Source: Spirochaeta sp.
GTDB lineage: Bacteria; Spirochaetota; Spirochaetia; DSM-27196; SLAA01
Length of the DNA: 5,829 bases
Direction of reading: 5' to 3'
NCBI GenBank assembly: GCA_020201015.1
Contig: JAIVHN010000235.1
Span: 1 to 5,829, forward strand
Shown: one piece after another, positions 1 through 5,829 of the stretch
Layout of the letters: every line of letters begins with the position of its first letter
How positions within the stretch are numbered: position 1 is the stretch's first letter
The notes under the pieces: model-generated
The model's input: the letters and a program-made list of their open reading frames with translations, nothing else
The model's database searches: none
What the model was told of the DNA's origin: nothing
Program-made: the position numbers and the translations under genes

Positions 1-488
1 CCTCTGTTCCTACCGACGGCTCCTTTAACCTCATAGTAGATTACGCGCACACTCCCGGCTCCTTTGCAAAGGTGCTTCCTATGATAAAAGAGTACACCAA
101 AGGGCGACTCATTGTAGTTTTTGGCTCAGCAGGTGAGCGAGACCGTGGTAAGCGCCCGATACAAGGGCAACTGGCCGCCCGCTTTGCAGATATCGTGATC
201 TTAACCGATGAAGATCCACGGGCTGAGGACTCCGACCTCATTATCTCAGAAATTGCCGCCGGTTGTCGCACAGAACGTCCTGACTGGAAGGAAGGAAGTG
301 AACTCGTACGAGTCATTGACCGTCGGGCGGCCATTGAGACTGCAGTTGAGCTTGCAGAGAAATCTGACACTGTTCTCCTGCTGGGGAAAGGCCATGAAGG
401 AAGCATGATCTATGCCGGTGGGCCAAAACCATGGAACGAGATCGAGATAGCATCAAAGATTGCCCAGTCCAGAGCGGCGGTAGTTTAG
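1..488 (+). CDS. murE: UDP-N-acetylmuramyl-tripeptide synthetase (MurE), C-terminal part
   Basis: This is the 3' end of a Mur ligase gene. The reading frame enters at base 3, with no stop before it, and runs for 161 residues to TAG at 486-488. MurE is a cytoplasmic ATP-dependent ligase that adds the third residue (diaminopimelate, lysine or ornithine, depending on the organism) to UDP-MurNAc-L-Ala-D-Glu. Seen here are VDYAHTPGSF at the start of the fragment, then VVFGSAGERDRGKRP, a DEDPR motif at 207-221 where most MurE have DNPR, and a late GKGHE motif followed by PWNE. In E. coli MurE the DNPR region and the Gly and Glu of GKGHE contact the amino acid substrate. The Arg is kept here but the Asn is not, so the amino acid added cannot be read with confidence. 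The N-terminal and central ATP-binding domains lie outside the window. ddl follows after 31 bp, so the two are probably co-transcribed. Confidence 0.93.
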   Translation, partial: SVPTDGSFNLIVDYAHTPGSFAKVLPMIKEYTKGRLIVVFGSAGERDRGKRPIQGQLAARFADIVILTDEDPRAEDSDLIISEIAAGCRTERPDWKEGSELVRVIDRRAAIETAVELAEKSDTVLLLGKGHEGSMIYAGGPKPWNEIEIASKIAQSRAAVV

Positions 489-502
489 ACCGCCGCTGCG
501 GT
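473..502 (+). other. Hairpin across the murE stop codon, with a competing second hairpin
   Basis: AGCGGCGGT (473-481) and ACCGCCGCT (489-497) are perfect 9-bp inverted arms around a 7-nt loop that contains the murE TAG stop. The right arm can instead form a smaller hairpin, ACCGC (489-493) with GCGGT (498-502) around a 4-nt loop. The two structures exclude each other. No T tract follows, so this is not a standard intrinsic terminator. It ends a few bases before the ddl ribosome binding site. A role in mRNA stability or in coupling murE and ddl translation is inference only. Confidence 0.5.
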
Positions 503-506
503 GGTG

Positions 507-512
507 AAGGAG
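507..512 (+). promoter_or_regulatory. Ribosome binding site of ddl
   Basis: AAGGAG lies 7 nt before the ATG at 520. It is a strong Shine-Dalgarno sequence and fixes the ddl start. It follows directly after the murE stop hairpins. Confidence 0.8.
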
Positions 513-519
513 AAGTTGC

Positions 520-1614
520 ATGAGTTTACGCTGCGCATTGCTCTACGGAGGAAAATCCGGAGAACACGAGGTCTCTTTGCAATCCGCAGCCTCGGTCTTT
601 CGCAATATGGACCGAAGCCGCTTTGACCCCATGCTTGTGGGGATAGCAAAAGATGGCTGCTGGTATCTTCAGCCACAAGAAATTCACGAGGCCGGTCTAG
701 AACCGGACACCGCCTTGAAAATAGTTGAAGACCCTACTTTACGGGTTGAATGTCGTCCAGGCGTCGGCCTGTTCTGTAGTCAGGAGCAGTTACAACTCGA
801 TGTAGTTTTTCCGGTACTCCATGGCTCGCTGGGCGAGGATGGCACGGTGCAGGGGCTGCTTGAGGTTGTCGAACTCCCCTACGTCGGCGCTGGAGTTCTG
901 GGTAGTTCGGTCGGAATGGATAAAGACCTGGTCAAGCAACTCTGGCGCGCACATGGTATCCCAACCCTCGACAGTTTAACCGCATCGGCCGTCGAACTCA
1001 GTTCAGTCTCCAAACGTCAAGCTTTCGTAACGCGCTGCGTAGAGACATTTGGGCCGATGCTGTTTGTTAAGCCCGCGCGAACCGGTAGCTCGGTTGGTAT
1101 TACCAAAACGCACTCGGCAGAGGAAATCGAACCTGCCGTGCAGAACGCTTTGAAGTACGACACCAAAGTCCTCATTGAACCGGCTCAACCTGTGCGCGAG
1201 ATTGAAATCTCAGTCATTGGAAACGGTGCACCCTACGCCTACCCGCCGGGTGAGGTAGTTCCCAACCATGAATTCTACGACTATGACGCTAAGTATCTTG
1301 ATCCCGAAGGAGCTCAACTCATGGTACCGGCTCAACTTGACTCCGGGGTGATGGAAAAGGCTCGCGCGATTGCCGTGGCGGCCTATAGCGCGGCGGCCTG
1401 TGAAGGAATGGCCAGGGTTGATTTATTCGTTATTCAAGATACGCAGGAGTTGGTTGTGAACGAGATCAATACAATTCCCGGCTTCACCCGCATAAGTATG
1501 TTTCCGCGCATGTGCGCAGCAGCCGGACTTGCGTACCCCGAACTCATTTCGCAGCTTATTGATCTGGCACTGGAACGCGAAACAATTCGCGCATCTCTGC
1601 GCTATGAACGGTAG
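520..1614 (+). CDS. ddl: D-alanine--D-alanine ligase
   Basis: This encodes a 364-residue cytoplasmic ATP-grasp enzyme that joins two D-alanines, using ATP, to give the D-Ala-D-Ala dipeptide that MurF adds to the peptidoglycan precursor. The length is normal for the family. Motifs in order: GGKSGEHEVSL (residues 10-20, first D-Ala site), HGSLGEDGTVQG (101-112), VKPARTGSSVGI (183-194, ATP-binding and Ser loop), REIE (226-229), FYDYDAKY (252-259, omega loop), RVDLF (299-303) and VNEINTIPGFT (313-323, Mg2+ ligands and second substrate site). The Tyr that ends DAKY is the residue that is Phe in D-Ala-D-lactate ligases, so dipeptide rather than depsipeptide synthesis is expected. The ATG at 520 is supported by AAGGAG 7 nt upstream and by the N-terminus starting right at the first beta strand. 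The gene follows murE by 31 bp and is probably in its operon. Nothing appears broken. Confidence 0.96.
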   Translation: MSLRCALLYGGKSGEHEVSLQSAASVFRNMDRSRFDPMLVGIAKDGCWYLQPQEIHEAGLEPDTALKIVEDPTLRVECRPGVGLFCSQEQLQLDVVFPVLHGSLGEDGTVQGLLEVVELPYVGAGVLGSSVGMDKDLVKQLWRAHGIPTLDSLTASAVELSSVSKRQAFVTRCVETFGPMLFVKPARTGSSVGITKTHSAEEIEPAVQNALKYDTKVLIEPAQPVREIEISVIGNGAPYAYPPGEVVPNHEFYDYDAKYLDPEGAQLMVPAQLDSGVMEKARAIAVAAYSAAACEGMARVDLFVIQDTQELVVNEINTIPGFTRISMFPRMCAAAGLAYPELISQLIDLALERETIRASLRYER

Positions 1615-1656
1615 CGGTAACTGTAACGAAGCCTCCCTCACAGACAAAAGCCGTGT

Positions 1657-2166
1657 TTACCAGTGTTCGTACGCCACGATTCGGTTCATGCTAAGACGCT
1701 GATCGCCCTCAGGGTGACTTGCTGCATGTCCAACAAGCAACAGCATAACTACACGCATTGAGTAAGGCACCGAAAGCAAAGACTTAACATCTTGTTCCCT
1801 AAAGGTCGTAATGCAGCAAGAACCAAGATCTTCCTCCGCGGCTTGCAGCATCATAAAGGCTGAGGCAATGCCAAGATCCACAGGATACGAAAGCTGCCCG
1901 TTCGGCATTTTGTACTCGATGTTTGTTGTGCACAACGCAATGACTACCGGTGCGCGCCCAACCCACTCTTGACCAAAACTGGCGTTCTCAAGTTCTTTTC
2001 TCATTGCGGCATTACGAACTACCACATATCGCCATGCTTGACGGTTCTTAGCCGACGGTGCCTGACGCCCTGCTTCGAGGATTCGCTCAAGCGATTCTGA
2101 CTCCACCTCTTGGTCGGCGAAATCCCGTACGCTGACACGTTTTTGAATTGCCTGGAGTAACTCCAT
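1657..2166 (-). CDS. Nitroreductase family protein (FMN-dependent)
   Basis: This encodes a 169-residue small nitroreductase-fold flavoprotein. The family binds FMN, usually as a homodimer, and uses NAD(P)H to reduce nitroaromatics, quinones or flavins; the real substrate cannot be told from sequence. Motifs: RVSVRDF at residues 10-16 (FMN phosphate contact), APSAKNRQAWRYVVV at 36-50, VDLGIASAFMMLQAAEEDLG at 96-115 (helix of the dimer core), LLLVGHA at 142-148, and a C-terminal NRIVAYEHW typical of short members. I chose the ATG at 2166 because GAGGA lies 5 nt upstream and the family begins at the MELLQAIQKR-type helix. An in-frame ATG at 2235 would add 23 residues unlike the family and would overlap the divergent gene. 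The gene stands alone on its strand, convergent with ddl (42 bp gap) and divergent from the membrane protein gene (63 bp gap). I see no clear terminator in the 42 bp gap. Confidence 0.9.
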   Translation of the reverse strand: MELLQAIQKRVSVRDFADQEVESESLERILEAGRQAPSAKNRQAWRYVVVRNAAMRKELENASFGQEWVGRAPVVIALCTTNIEYKMPNGQLSYPVDLGIASAFMMLQAAEEDLGSCCITTFREQDVKSLLSVPYSMRVVMLLLVGHAASHPEGDQRLSMNRIVAYEHW

Positions 2167-2171
2167 GTTTT

Positions 2172-2176
2172 TCCTC
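2172..2176 (-). promoter_or_regulatory. Ribosome binding site of the nitroreductase gene
   Basis: Read on the minus strand, GAGGA precedes the ATG at 2166 by 5 nt. It decides between this start and the in-frame ATG at 2235. No clear -10/-35 pair for this gene is visible on the minus strand. Confidence 0.7.
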
Positions 2177-2190
2177 GCTTCCAACGGCGC

Positions 2191-2220
2191 TTGACCAAAC
2201 GATGCACATATTCCTATTCT
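2191..2220 (+). promoter_or_regulatory. Candidate sigma-70 promoter for the membrane protein and dinB
   Basis: TTGACC at 2191-2196 matches the -35 consensus at five of six bases. TATTCT at 2215-2220 matches the -10 consensus at four of six, with an 18-bp spacer. It lies in the 63-bp gap between divergent genes, where a promoter is expected. The start site it predicts, about 7 nt after the -10, falls near 2227, only a few bases before the ATG at 2230. The TTG of the -35 is also an in-frame potential start codon, but no Shine-Dalgarno precedes it. Confidence 0.45.
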
Positions 2221-2229
2221 GACGATGGA

Positions 2230-4473
2230 ATGCACAGCCGTTATTTACACATATTCATCAGTGTAACAATTTTTGTACTCTTTTCACAGTACCTATCGGC
2301 GCTTTCGCCGACCTCGTGGGAGTCAATTTATGCCGATGTAGAGAGTTTCACACCACGTATTGAAGCGTCTGAAGGTGAACGTGCCCTCGTTGAGTACATC
2401 CAAGAGTTTGCGGTTACACACTCCTTAGATATTGAACGCTACGATTTTTCCGGCTTCCGCAATGGGCACTCTTTTTCAAAGGTACTTAGTATTGATATTC
2501 CCGGTAAGCGCGAAGACACCGTTTGGATTGCCGCTGCCCTTGATCAAGCCCAGGATTCCGCATCCAGCCCCAGTGAGAACGTTGAATCCGCCGAGAATTC
2601 GGTTGCTGGAAATCTTGGGATAACGGCAGCGCTTGCCCTTCTCCAACGTTACAGCAAAACCACCCCCGAGCTGAGTTTGCGCTTTCTATTCCTTGGATCC
2701 GAGCATGGCAGTCTTGAGTCCGGAGGTTCGCGGCTAGTTCTTTCGCAGTATCTTCCAGGTGAACCGGTTGCTTTGTTGTATCTTGATTTGGCAGAAGCTC
2801 GATTACCGCTACATATGCATGCCGGTGCTCGGGGTTCATTAGCGCCGCTGTGGCTAATGGAGGGTAGCGCCGAGGCCTTAAGCATGGGAGGACTCACCTG
2901 GAGCGTACCAACGGCTTTGCTGCAACTTCAAAGAATAGGGCTTGGCCCTAAGGGTGTCCTCATTGAACCCTATCTTCATGCAGGTATTCCGGCACTCACG
3001 TTAACGGACAGCGACTCCGACTTGACCCTCCCAATTTCTGTAAATCGTTTCGGCAGACGCTTTGAAAGCACCGTAGACAGTTTTCTAACTCAGCATGCAG
3101 ATGGGCTGCCTGCAACATGGGACCGAAACTACCTGTTTTTTCGGACGCAGAACGGATATTTCTCTCTTAACGAAGCCTTTCATGTGGCAGCAATTTTCGT
3201 TGTGATGGGGTTGACGTTGCTGTACGGCTTCATTGCCCGCGGTCGCACTCGACGCTACCGAAACACTATTGCGCGTAACATATGGAATATTCCAGGGTTT
3301 GCCGTCGTCTGCTTTGCTTTTCTCTTCCTAACGACCCTTATCATACGACAGCTCCTTCAGGTCCGCGCGTTCCCTGATTTATGGTCTTACTATCCTGTTG
3401 GATTTTTCTTTATGAAGATTCTGGGCGCAGTTTTTCTCTTTAGTCTAACGCTCCAAGTCGTTATGCGCCTCCCCTTCTCTAAGAACGGCAGTTTCTACTC
3501 GGCTACGGCTCTCCTGCTACTCTTTGCCAGCGTGGTAGTCTCCGCCATTGTTGATGTAGCCGTGAGCTACTACTTCATCTGGGCATTCCTCTGTGCGTTC
3601 CTGTTTTCAGTCTCGCGACGGAGACGCTACATGTATCTACTTATGGTGCTTGCACCAACTCCTTTGCTCGTGTTCACCTTTGAAGCATTACGGCTCCCCG
3701 AACTGCGAGTAGCCGAAACACTGCTTCTCTCACCAATTCGGGGAAATCTGCTGCAAACTCTAATCGTGCTGCCTTTTTTGCTCATGTTTGTGCGAATGGA
3801 CTTTCCTATCCCTCACCCTTCACCCGGGAAAAAACGTTGGACATTGAAGGTATTGTCTTCAGTGACTGGATTTAGCTTTGGTGCCTTGCTCCTTTTGTTA
3901 CTGAGCATAACGCCTTTTTCTCCAGAGTCCCCGCGGCCAGTTTCAGTTTCTGAACACAACGACATCGAGACTAGCGTTCGTACCGTGACAGTCCAAGCAC
4001 CAAACCGCATTGGACAGTTGGATCTTGTTCTGCATGATGAAGCAATTGAACTTTCCTCCGTGCAACAAGTAGAGAATTTCATGGCCGACCAGCGCGACTC
4101 CCCGCTTCAGGTCCAAGTCACCACAAGTGTCTTCCTAGATAGAAAACGTGTTCGGCTTCGTCTGGATGCCAAACGGCCGTTGTCCTCAGTTCGGTTACGG
4201 CTGTTGTCCGAGGAGCCGCTCTTCCTGCTCCATTCCGAACTACCGACGAGGCTCGCCGATGATCGTCGCAGCGGTGATATCTTCATTGGAGCAAACCCGC
4301 AGTTGCCGCTTTCATTTGAGTTCACCGTCCCTGCCGATGCAGAGTTATCGCTTGAGTTTTTTAGTGTACCCCGCACCGAAACACTGGCAAGTTACATTGC
4401 TGGAACCTCGGACAAGCTGCTTCTGACCGAGGAGTACCGCGAATTGGTGCCTCTGCAGAGCTCAGCGAGATAA
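2230..4473 (+). CDS. M28 peptidase-like multi-pass membrane protein, probably non-catalytic
   Basis: This encodes a 747-residue protein from the ATG at 2230. Residues 1-25 look like a signal peptide or anchor: MHSR, a hydrophobic run, then a small-residue site near LSA. Residues about 30-290 resemble the M28 (aminopeptidase Y) fold, with strand-plus-motif order matching AHxD, DNxSG, the FxFxGxEE strand and an LDL strand. About eight hydrophobic segments follow, near 315-335, 354-375, 389-412, 423-443, 444-462, 466-484, 505-522 and 540-562. A soluble C-terminal region at about 565-747 looks beta-rich. An M28 domain followed by many membrane helices recalls eukaryotic ERMP1/Fxna, but homology is not established. 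Key zinc ligands seem lost: the AHxD His is Ala (AALD, residues 102-105), the DNxSG Asp is absent (AGNLG), the EE pair is EH (158-159), and no late His is seen; the LDL Asp (186) remains. The M28-like and C-terminal domains are probably periplasmic. An in-frame TTG at 2191 would add 13 polar residues before the signal peptide and has no ribosome binding site. dinB follows 5 bp after the stop. Confidence 0.7.
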   Translation: MHSRYLHIFISVTIFVLFSQYLSALSPTSWESIYADVESFTPRIEASEGERALVEYIQEFAVTHSLDIERYDFSGFRNGHSFSKVLSIDIPGKREDTVWIAAALDQAQDSASSPSENVESAENSVAGNLGITAALALLQRYSKTTPELSLRFLFLGSEHGSLESGGSRLVLSQYLPGEPVALLYLDLAEARLPLHMHAGARGSLAPLWLMEGSAEALSMGGLTWSVPTALLQLQRIGLGPKGVLIEPYLHAGIPALTLTDSDSDLTLPISVNRFGRRFESTVDSFLTQHADGLPATWDRNYLFFRTQNGYFSLNEAFHVAAIFVVMGLTLLYGFIARGRTRRYRNTIARNIWNIPGFAVVCFAFLFLTTLIIRQLLQVRAFPDLWSYYPVGFFFMKILGAVFLFSLTLQVVMRLPFSKNGSFYSATALLLLFASVVVSAIVDVAVSYYFIWAFLCAFLFSVSRRRRYMYLLMVLAPTPLLVFTFEALRLPELRVAETLLLSPIRGNLLQTLIVLPFLLMFVRMDFPIPHPSPGKKRWTLKVLSSVTGFSFGALLLLLLSITPFSPESPRPVSVSEHNDIETSVRTVTVQAPNRIGQLDLVLHDEAIELSSVQQVENFMADQRDSPLQVQVTTSVFLDRKRVRLRLDAKRPLSSVRLRLLSEEPLFLLHSELPTRLADDRRSGDIFIGANPQLPLSFEFTVPADAELSLEFFSVPRTETLASYIAGTSDKLLLTEEYRELVPLQSSAR

Positions 4474-4478
4474 GGCGC

Positions 4479-5654
4479 GTGCAGAACGTGTGGTTACACC
4501 TTGACCTGGACGCCTTTTACGCCTCGGTAGAGCAACTGGACAATCCCGAGTATCGCGGACGGCCGGTCATTGTCGGCCAGGGTAAGCGCGGAGTAGTATC
4601 GGCATGCTCGTACGAAGCACGCCGATTTGGGGTTAGGTCGGCAATGCCGGTGGCGCAGGCCGAGAAGTTGTGCCCCGACGGCATCTTTCTACCGGTACGA
4701 ATGCAGCGATACCAAGAAATCTCACGCGCCATAATGCTGCACTTGTACGACTTCACGCCGGAACTACAACAAATCTCGGTTGATGAGGCTTTTCTCAACT
4801 TAAGTGGTACCGAACGGCTCCTCGGCCCGGTGGAAGCAAGTGCGCGGCGCATCAAGACCCAGGTTCGCGACCAGTTCGGCCTATGCTGTTCGGTGGGAAT
4901 TGCAGAAACTAAGTTTCTAGCAAAGCTCGCCTCGGACTACAAAAAACCAGACGGTCTGTACCGCGTACTCCCAGGAGAAGAGCAGCCGTTTGTCGACACC
5001 CTCGAACTTTCGGATCTCTTCGGGGTTGGTAAACGTACGGTGCAACTCTTGGAAGGTTTAGGAGTCCATTCTCCACTGCAGCTACGGAAGTTCAGGCCTG
5101 AGGAGCTGCGTGGCTACTTTGGCCCCTCGACTGGGGAGTATCTCTATCAAGTTGCCAGAGGCATTGACCCGGGCATTTACTCAGGAGGCGCCGAGGATCG
5201 CTCTATTAGCCATGAAACTACCTTTGAGACCGACCTGCGCGATTCCCAGGCACTGCGCTCTGTGCTGTTGGAGTTATGCCAGGCTGTATTTTTCCGCGTG
5301 GCAAAGCTCGAACTTAGTGGTGCGGTCATTTTTATCAAACTACGTACAAATGACTTTTTAACCCGCAGTGCCCGCCACACGCTTAGCCGACCGGTAGTCT
5401 CGTTGGATTTGTTCTACCATGAGTGTTTACGTTTAGTAGAGAAAGCCTGGGACGGATCACCCTTACGGCTCGTAGGTGTAGGCATTGGCGGTCTTCACTC
5501 CATTGGTGAAGACCGCCAGCTTGATCTCTTTAGTGATAAGTCCGACAAATCCGCCAGGGTAGACGCGGCAGTAGCCGAACTGCACAAACGCTACGGTACC
5601 GAGGAACTAGTTAGAGCCCGCCTGGTCAAACCACGCCGTCCGTCTGGCGGTTAA
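4479..5654 (+). CDS. dinB: DNA polymerase IV (Y-family, translesion)
   Basis: This encodes a 391-residue Y-family polymerase, which copies past damaged bases without proofreading and is recruited by the beta sliding clamp. Seen: HLDLDAFYASVE at residues 7-18, with catalytic Asp9 and Asp11 and steric-gate Tyr14; SVDEAFL at 100-106, with catalytic Asp102 and Glu103; CCSVGIAETKFLAKLASDYKKPDG at 136-159 in two parts, CCSVGIAETKFLAKLASD then YKKPDG; a helix-hairpin-helix at about 179-196 (DLFGVGKRTVQLLEGLGV); SHETTFETDL at 244-253, opening the little-finger domain; and QLDLF at 347-351, a consensus beta-clamp binding motif. A tail of about 40 residues with a VDAAVAELHKRYG helix follows, as in many bacterial DinB. 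The start is GTG at 4479, 5 nt after the upstream stop. A second in-frame GTG at 4488 also fits the family N-terminus, and AAGG at 4472-4475 is 3 nt from the first and 12 nt from the second. Translational coupling to the upstream gene is likely. I see no LexA box nearby, so SOS control is not evident. Confidence 0.95.
   Translation: MQNVWLHLDLDAFYASVEQLDNPEYRGRPVIVGQGKRGVVSACSYEARRFGVRSAMPVAQAEKLCPDGIFLPVRMQRYQEISRAIMLHLYDFTPELQQISVDEAFLNLSGTERLLGPVEASARRIKTQVRDQFGLCCSVGIAETKFLAKLASDYKKPDGLYRVLPGEEQPFVDTLELSDLFGVGKRTVQLLEGLGVHSPLQLRKFRPEELRGYFGPSTGEYLYQVARGIDPGIYSGGAEDRSISHETTFETDLRDSQALRSVLLELCQAVFFRVAKLELSGAVIFIKLRTNDFLTRSARHTLSRPVVSLDLFYHECLRLVEKAWDGSPLRLVGVGIGGLHSIGEDRQLDLFSDKSDKSARVDAAVAELHKRYGTEELVRARLVKPRRPSGG
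5486..5518 (+). repeat. Perfect 13-bp inverted repeat inside dinB
   Basis: TGGCGGTCTTCAC (5486-5498) and GTGAAGACCGCCA (5506-5518) are exact reverse complements around the 7-nt loop TCCATTG. The repeat lies within codons 336-347, just before the QLDLF clamp motif, and the reading frame continues through it. The following bases are not a T run, so it is not a standard terminator. It would form a stable hairpin in the mRNA. Confidence 0.85.
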
Positions 5655-5677
5655 CAGCGTTCCTTTAAAAGAATTCC

Positions 5678-5829
5678 TTAAGCCGGGTTAACACTATTGC
5701 GCTGTTCACCACGCGTGTAGGCTTCAATGTTGGCTTGTACGCCCTCCATGAGCCGCTGACGTGCCTCACGCGCCGCCCACGCTGTGTGCGGTGTCAAAAT
5801 AAGGTTGGGGATACCAGGCGCCGTCAGGG
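5678..5829 (-). CDS. D-2-hydroxyacid dehydrogenase, C-terminal 49 residues
   Basis: Read on the minus strand, the frame enters from the right edge of the window and ends at TAA (5678-5680). The visible tail starts LTAPGIPNLILTPHTAWAAR and continues with EARQRLMEGVQANIEAYTRG, then EQRNSVNPA. This is the typical end of the NAD(P)-dependent D-2-hydroxyacid dehydrogenase family. The His in TPHTAW is the family's catalytic acid, and the TPHTAW plus REARQRL pattern is closest to glycerate/hydroxypyruvate reductase (HprA-like) members. The catalytic Arg and Glu and the Rossmann domain lie outside the window, so the substrate is a guess. It converges on dinB with a 23-bp gap, in which no clear terminator is seen. 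Confidence 0.88.
   Translation of the reverse strand, partial: LTAPGIPNLILTPHTAWAAREARQRLMEGVQANIEAYTRGEQRNSVNPA

Noticed and set aside
41..406. Long open frame on the minus strand opposite murE
   Set aside because: It is Ser/Arg-rich with no recognisable domain and lies fully opposite a clear MurE coding region, so it is a shadow frame.
1615..1656. Bidirectional terminator between ddl and the nitroreductase gene
   Set aside because: No stem of useful length with a T tract on either strand could be found in this 42-bp convergent gap.
2191..2229. TTG start at 2191 for the membrane protein, giving 760 residues
   Set aside because: It has no Shine-Dalgarno, adds 13 polar residues ahead of a good signal peptide, and its TTG coincides with a likely -35 element.
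2167..2235. N-terminal extension of the nitroreductase to the ATG at 2235
   Set aside because: The added 23 residues do not match the family, would overlap the divergent gene start, and the internal ATG at 2166 has a good ribosome binding site.
2205..2256. Direct repeat CACATATTC at 2205-2213 and 2248-2256 as an operator pair
   Set aside because: It is nine bases only, AT-rich, and the second copy lies inside the signal-peptide coding sequence; too weak to call.
3771..3780. T-rich run as a transcription terminator inside the membrane protein gene
   Set aside because: It encodes part of a transmembrane helix and no stem precedes it.
5627..5652. Weak imperfect hairpin at the end of dinB (AACC-GCC paired with GGCGGTT, 2-nt bulge) as a terminator
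   Set aside because: The stem is short and bulged and no T run follows directly, so it does not support a terminator call.
5649..5706. GGTTAACA repeated at 5649 and 5686, and AACAGCG (5653-5659) facing CGCTGTT (5700-5706)
   Set aside because: These matches are only 7-8 bases, are partly coding, and are plausible by chance; they do not look like an attachment site.

Overview
This 5.8 kb window is ordinary, densely coded bacterial chromosome. It has six protein-coding genes, two of them cut by the window edges. I see no rRNA, tRNA, CRISPR array, insertion sequence or phage genes. Gene content and protein style suggest a Gram-negative-type bacterium, perhaps a spirochaete (Spirochaetota). The pointers are a MurE with DEDPR where most MurE have DNPR, the form of the D-Ala-D-Ala ligase, and a large M28-peptidase-like membrane protein beside a Y-family polymerase. 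The taxonomic assignment is an inference from sequence style and is not firm.

Layout. Positions 1-1614 (+) hold a peptidoglycan-precursor pair: the 3' end of murE and a complete D-alanine--D-alanine ligase gene (ddl). They are 31 bp apart and a GC-rich hairpin spans the murE stop codon. Positions 1657-2166 (-) hold a small FMN nitroreductase, convergent with ddl and divergent from the next gene. Positions 2230-4473 (+) encode a protein of about 747 residues: a signal peptide, a degenerate M28-like exopeptidase domain, about eight transmembrane helices and a C-terminal soluble domain. Five bases later, 4479-5654 (+) encodes DNA polymerase IV (dinB), probably on the same transcript. Positions 5678-5829 (-) hold the C-terminus of a D-2-hydroxyacid dehydrogenase, convergent with dinB.

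How the genes work together. MurE and Ddl supply two successive parts of the peptidoglycan stem peptide: the residue-3 amino acid and the terminal D-Ala-D-Ala. The membrane protein and Pol IV look co-transcribed from a promoter in the 63 bp gap shared with the nitroreductase, but I see no functional link between them. The nitroreductase and hydroxyacid dehydrogenase are unrelated metabolic neighbours.

I found no clear new multi-gene system. The points most worth a second look are a perfect 13-bp inverted repeat inside dinB, competing hairpins at the murE/ddl junction, the apparent loss of metal ligands in the M28-like protein, and its probably near-leaderless start.
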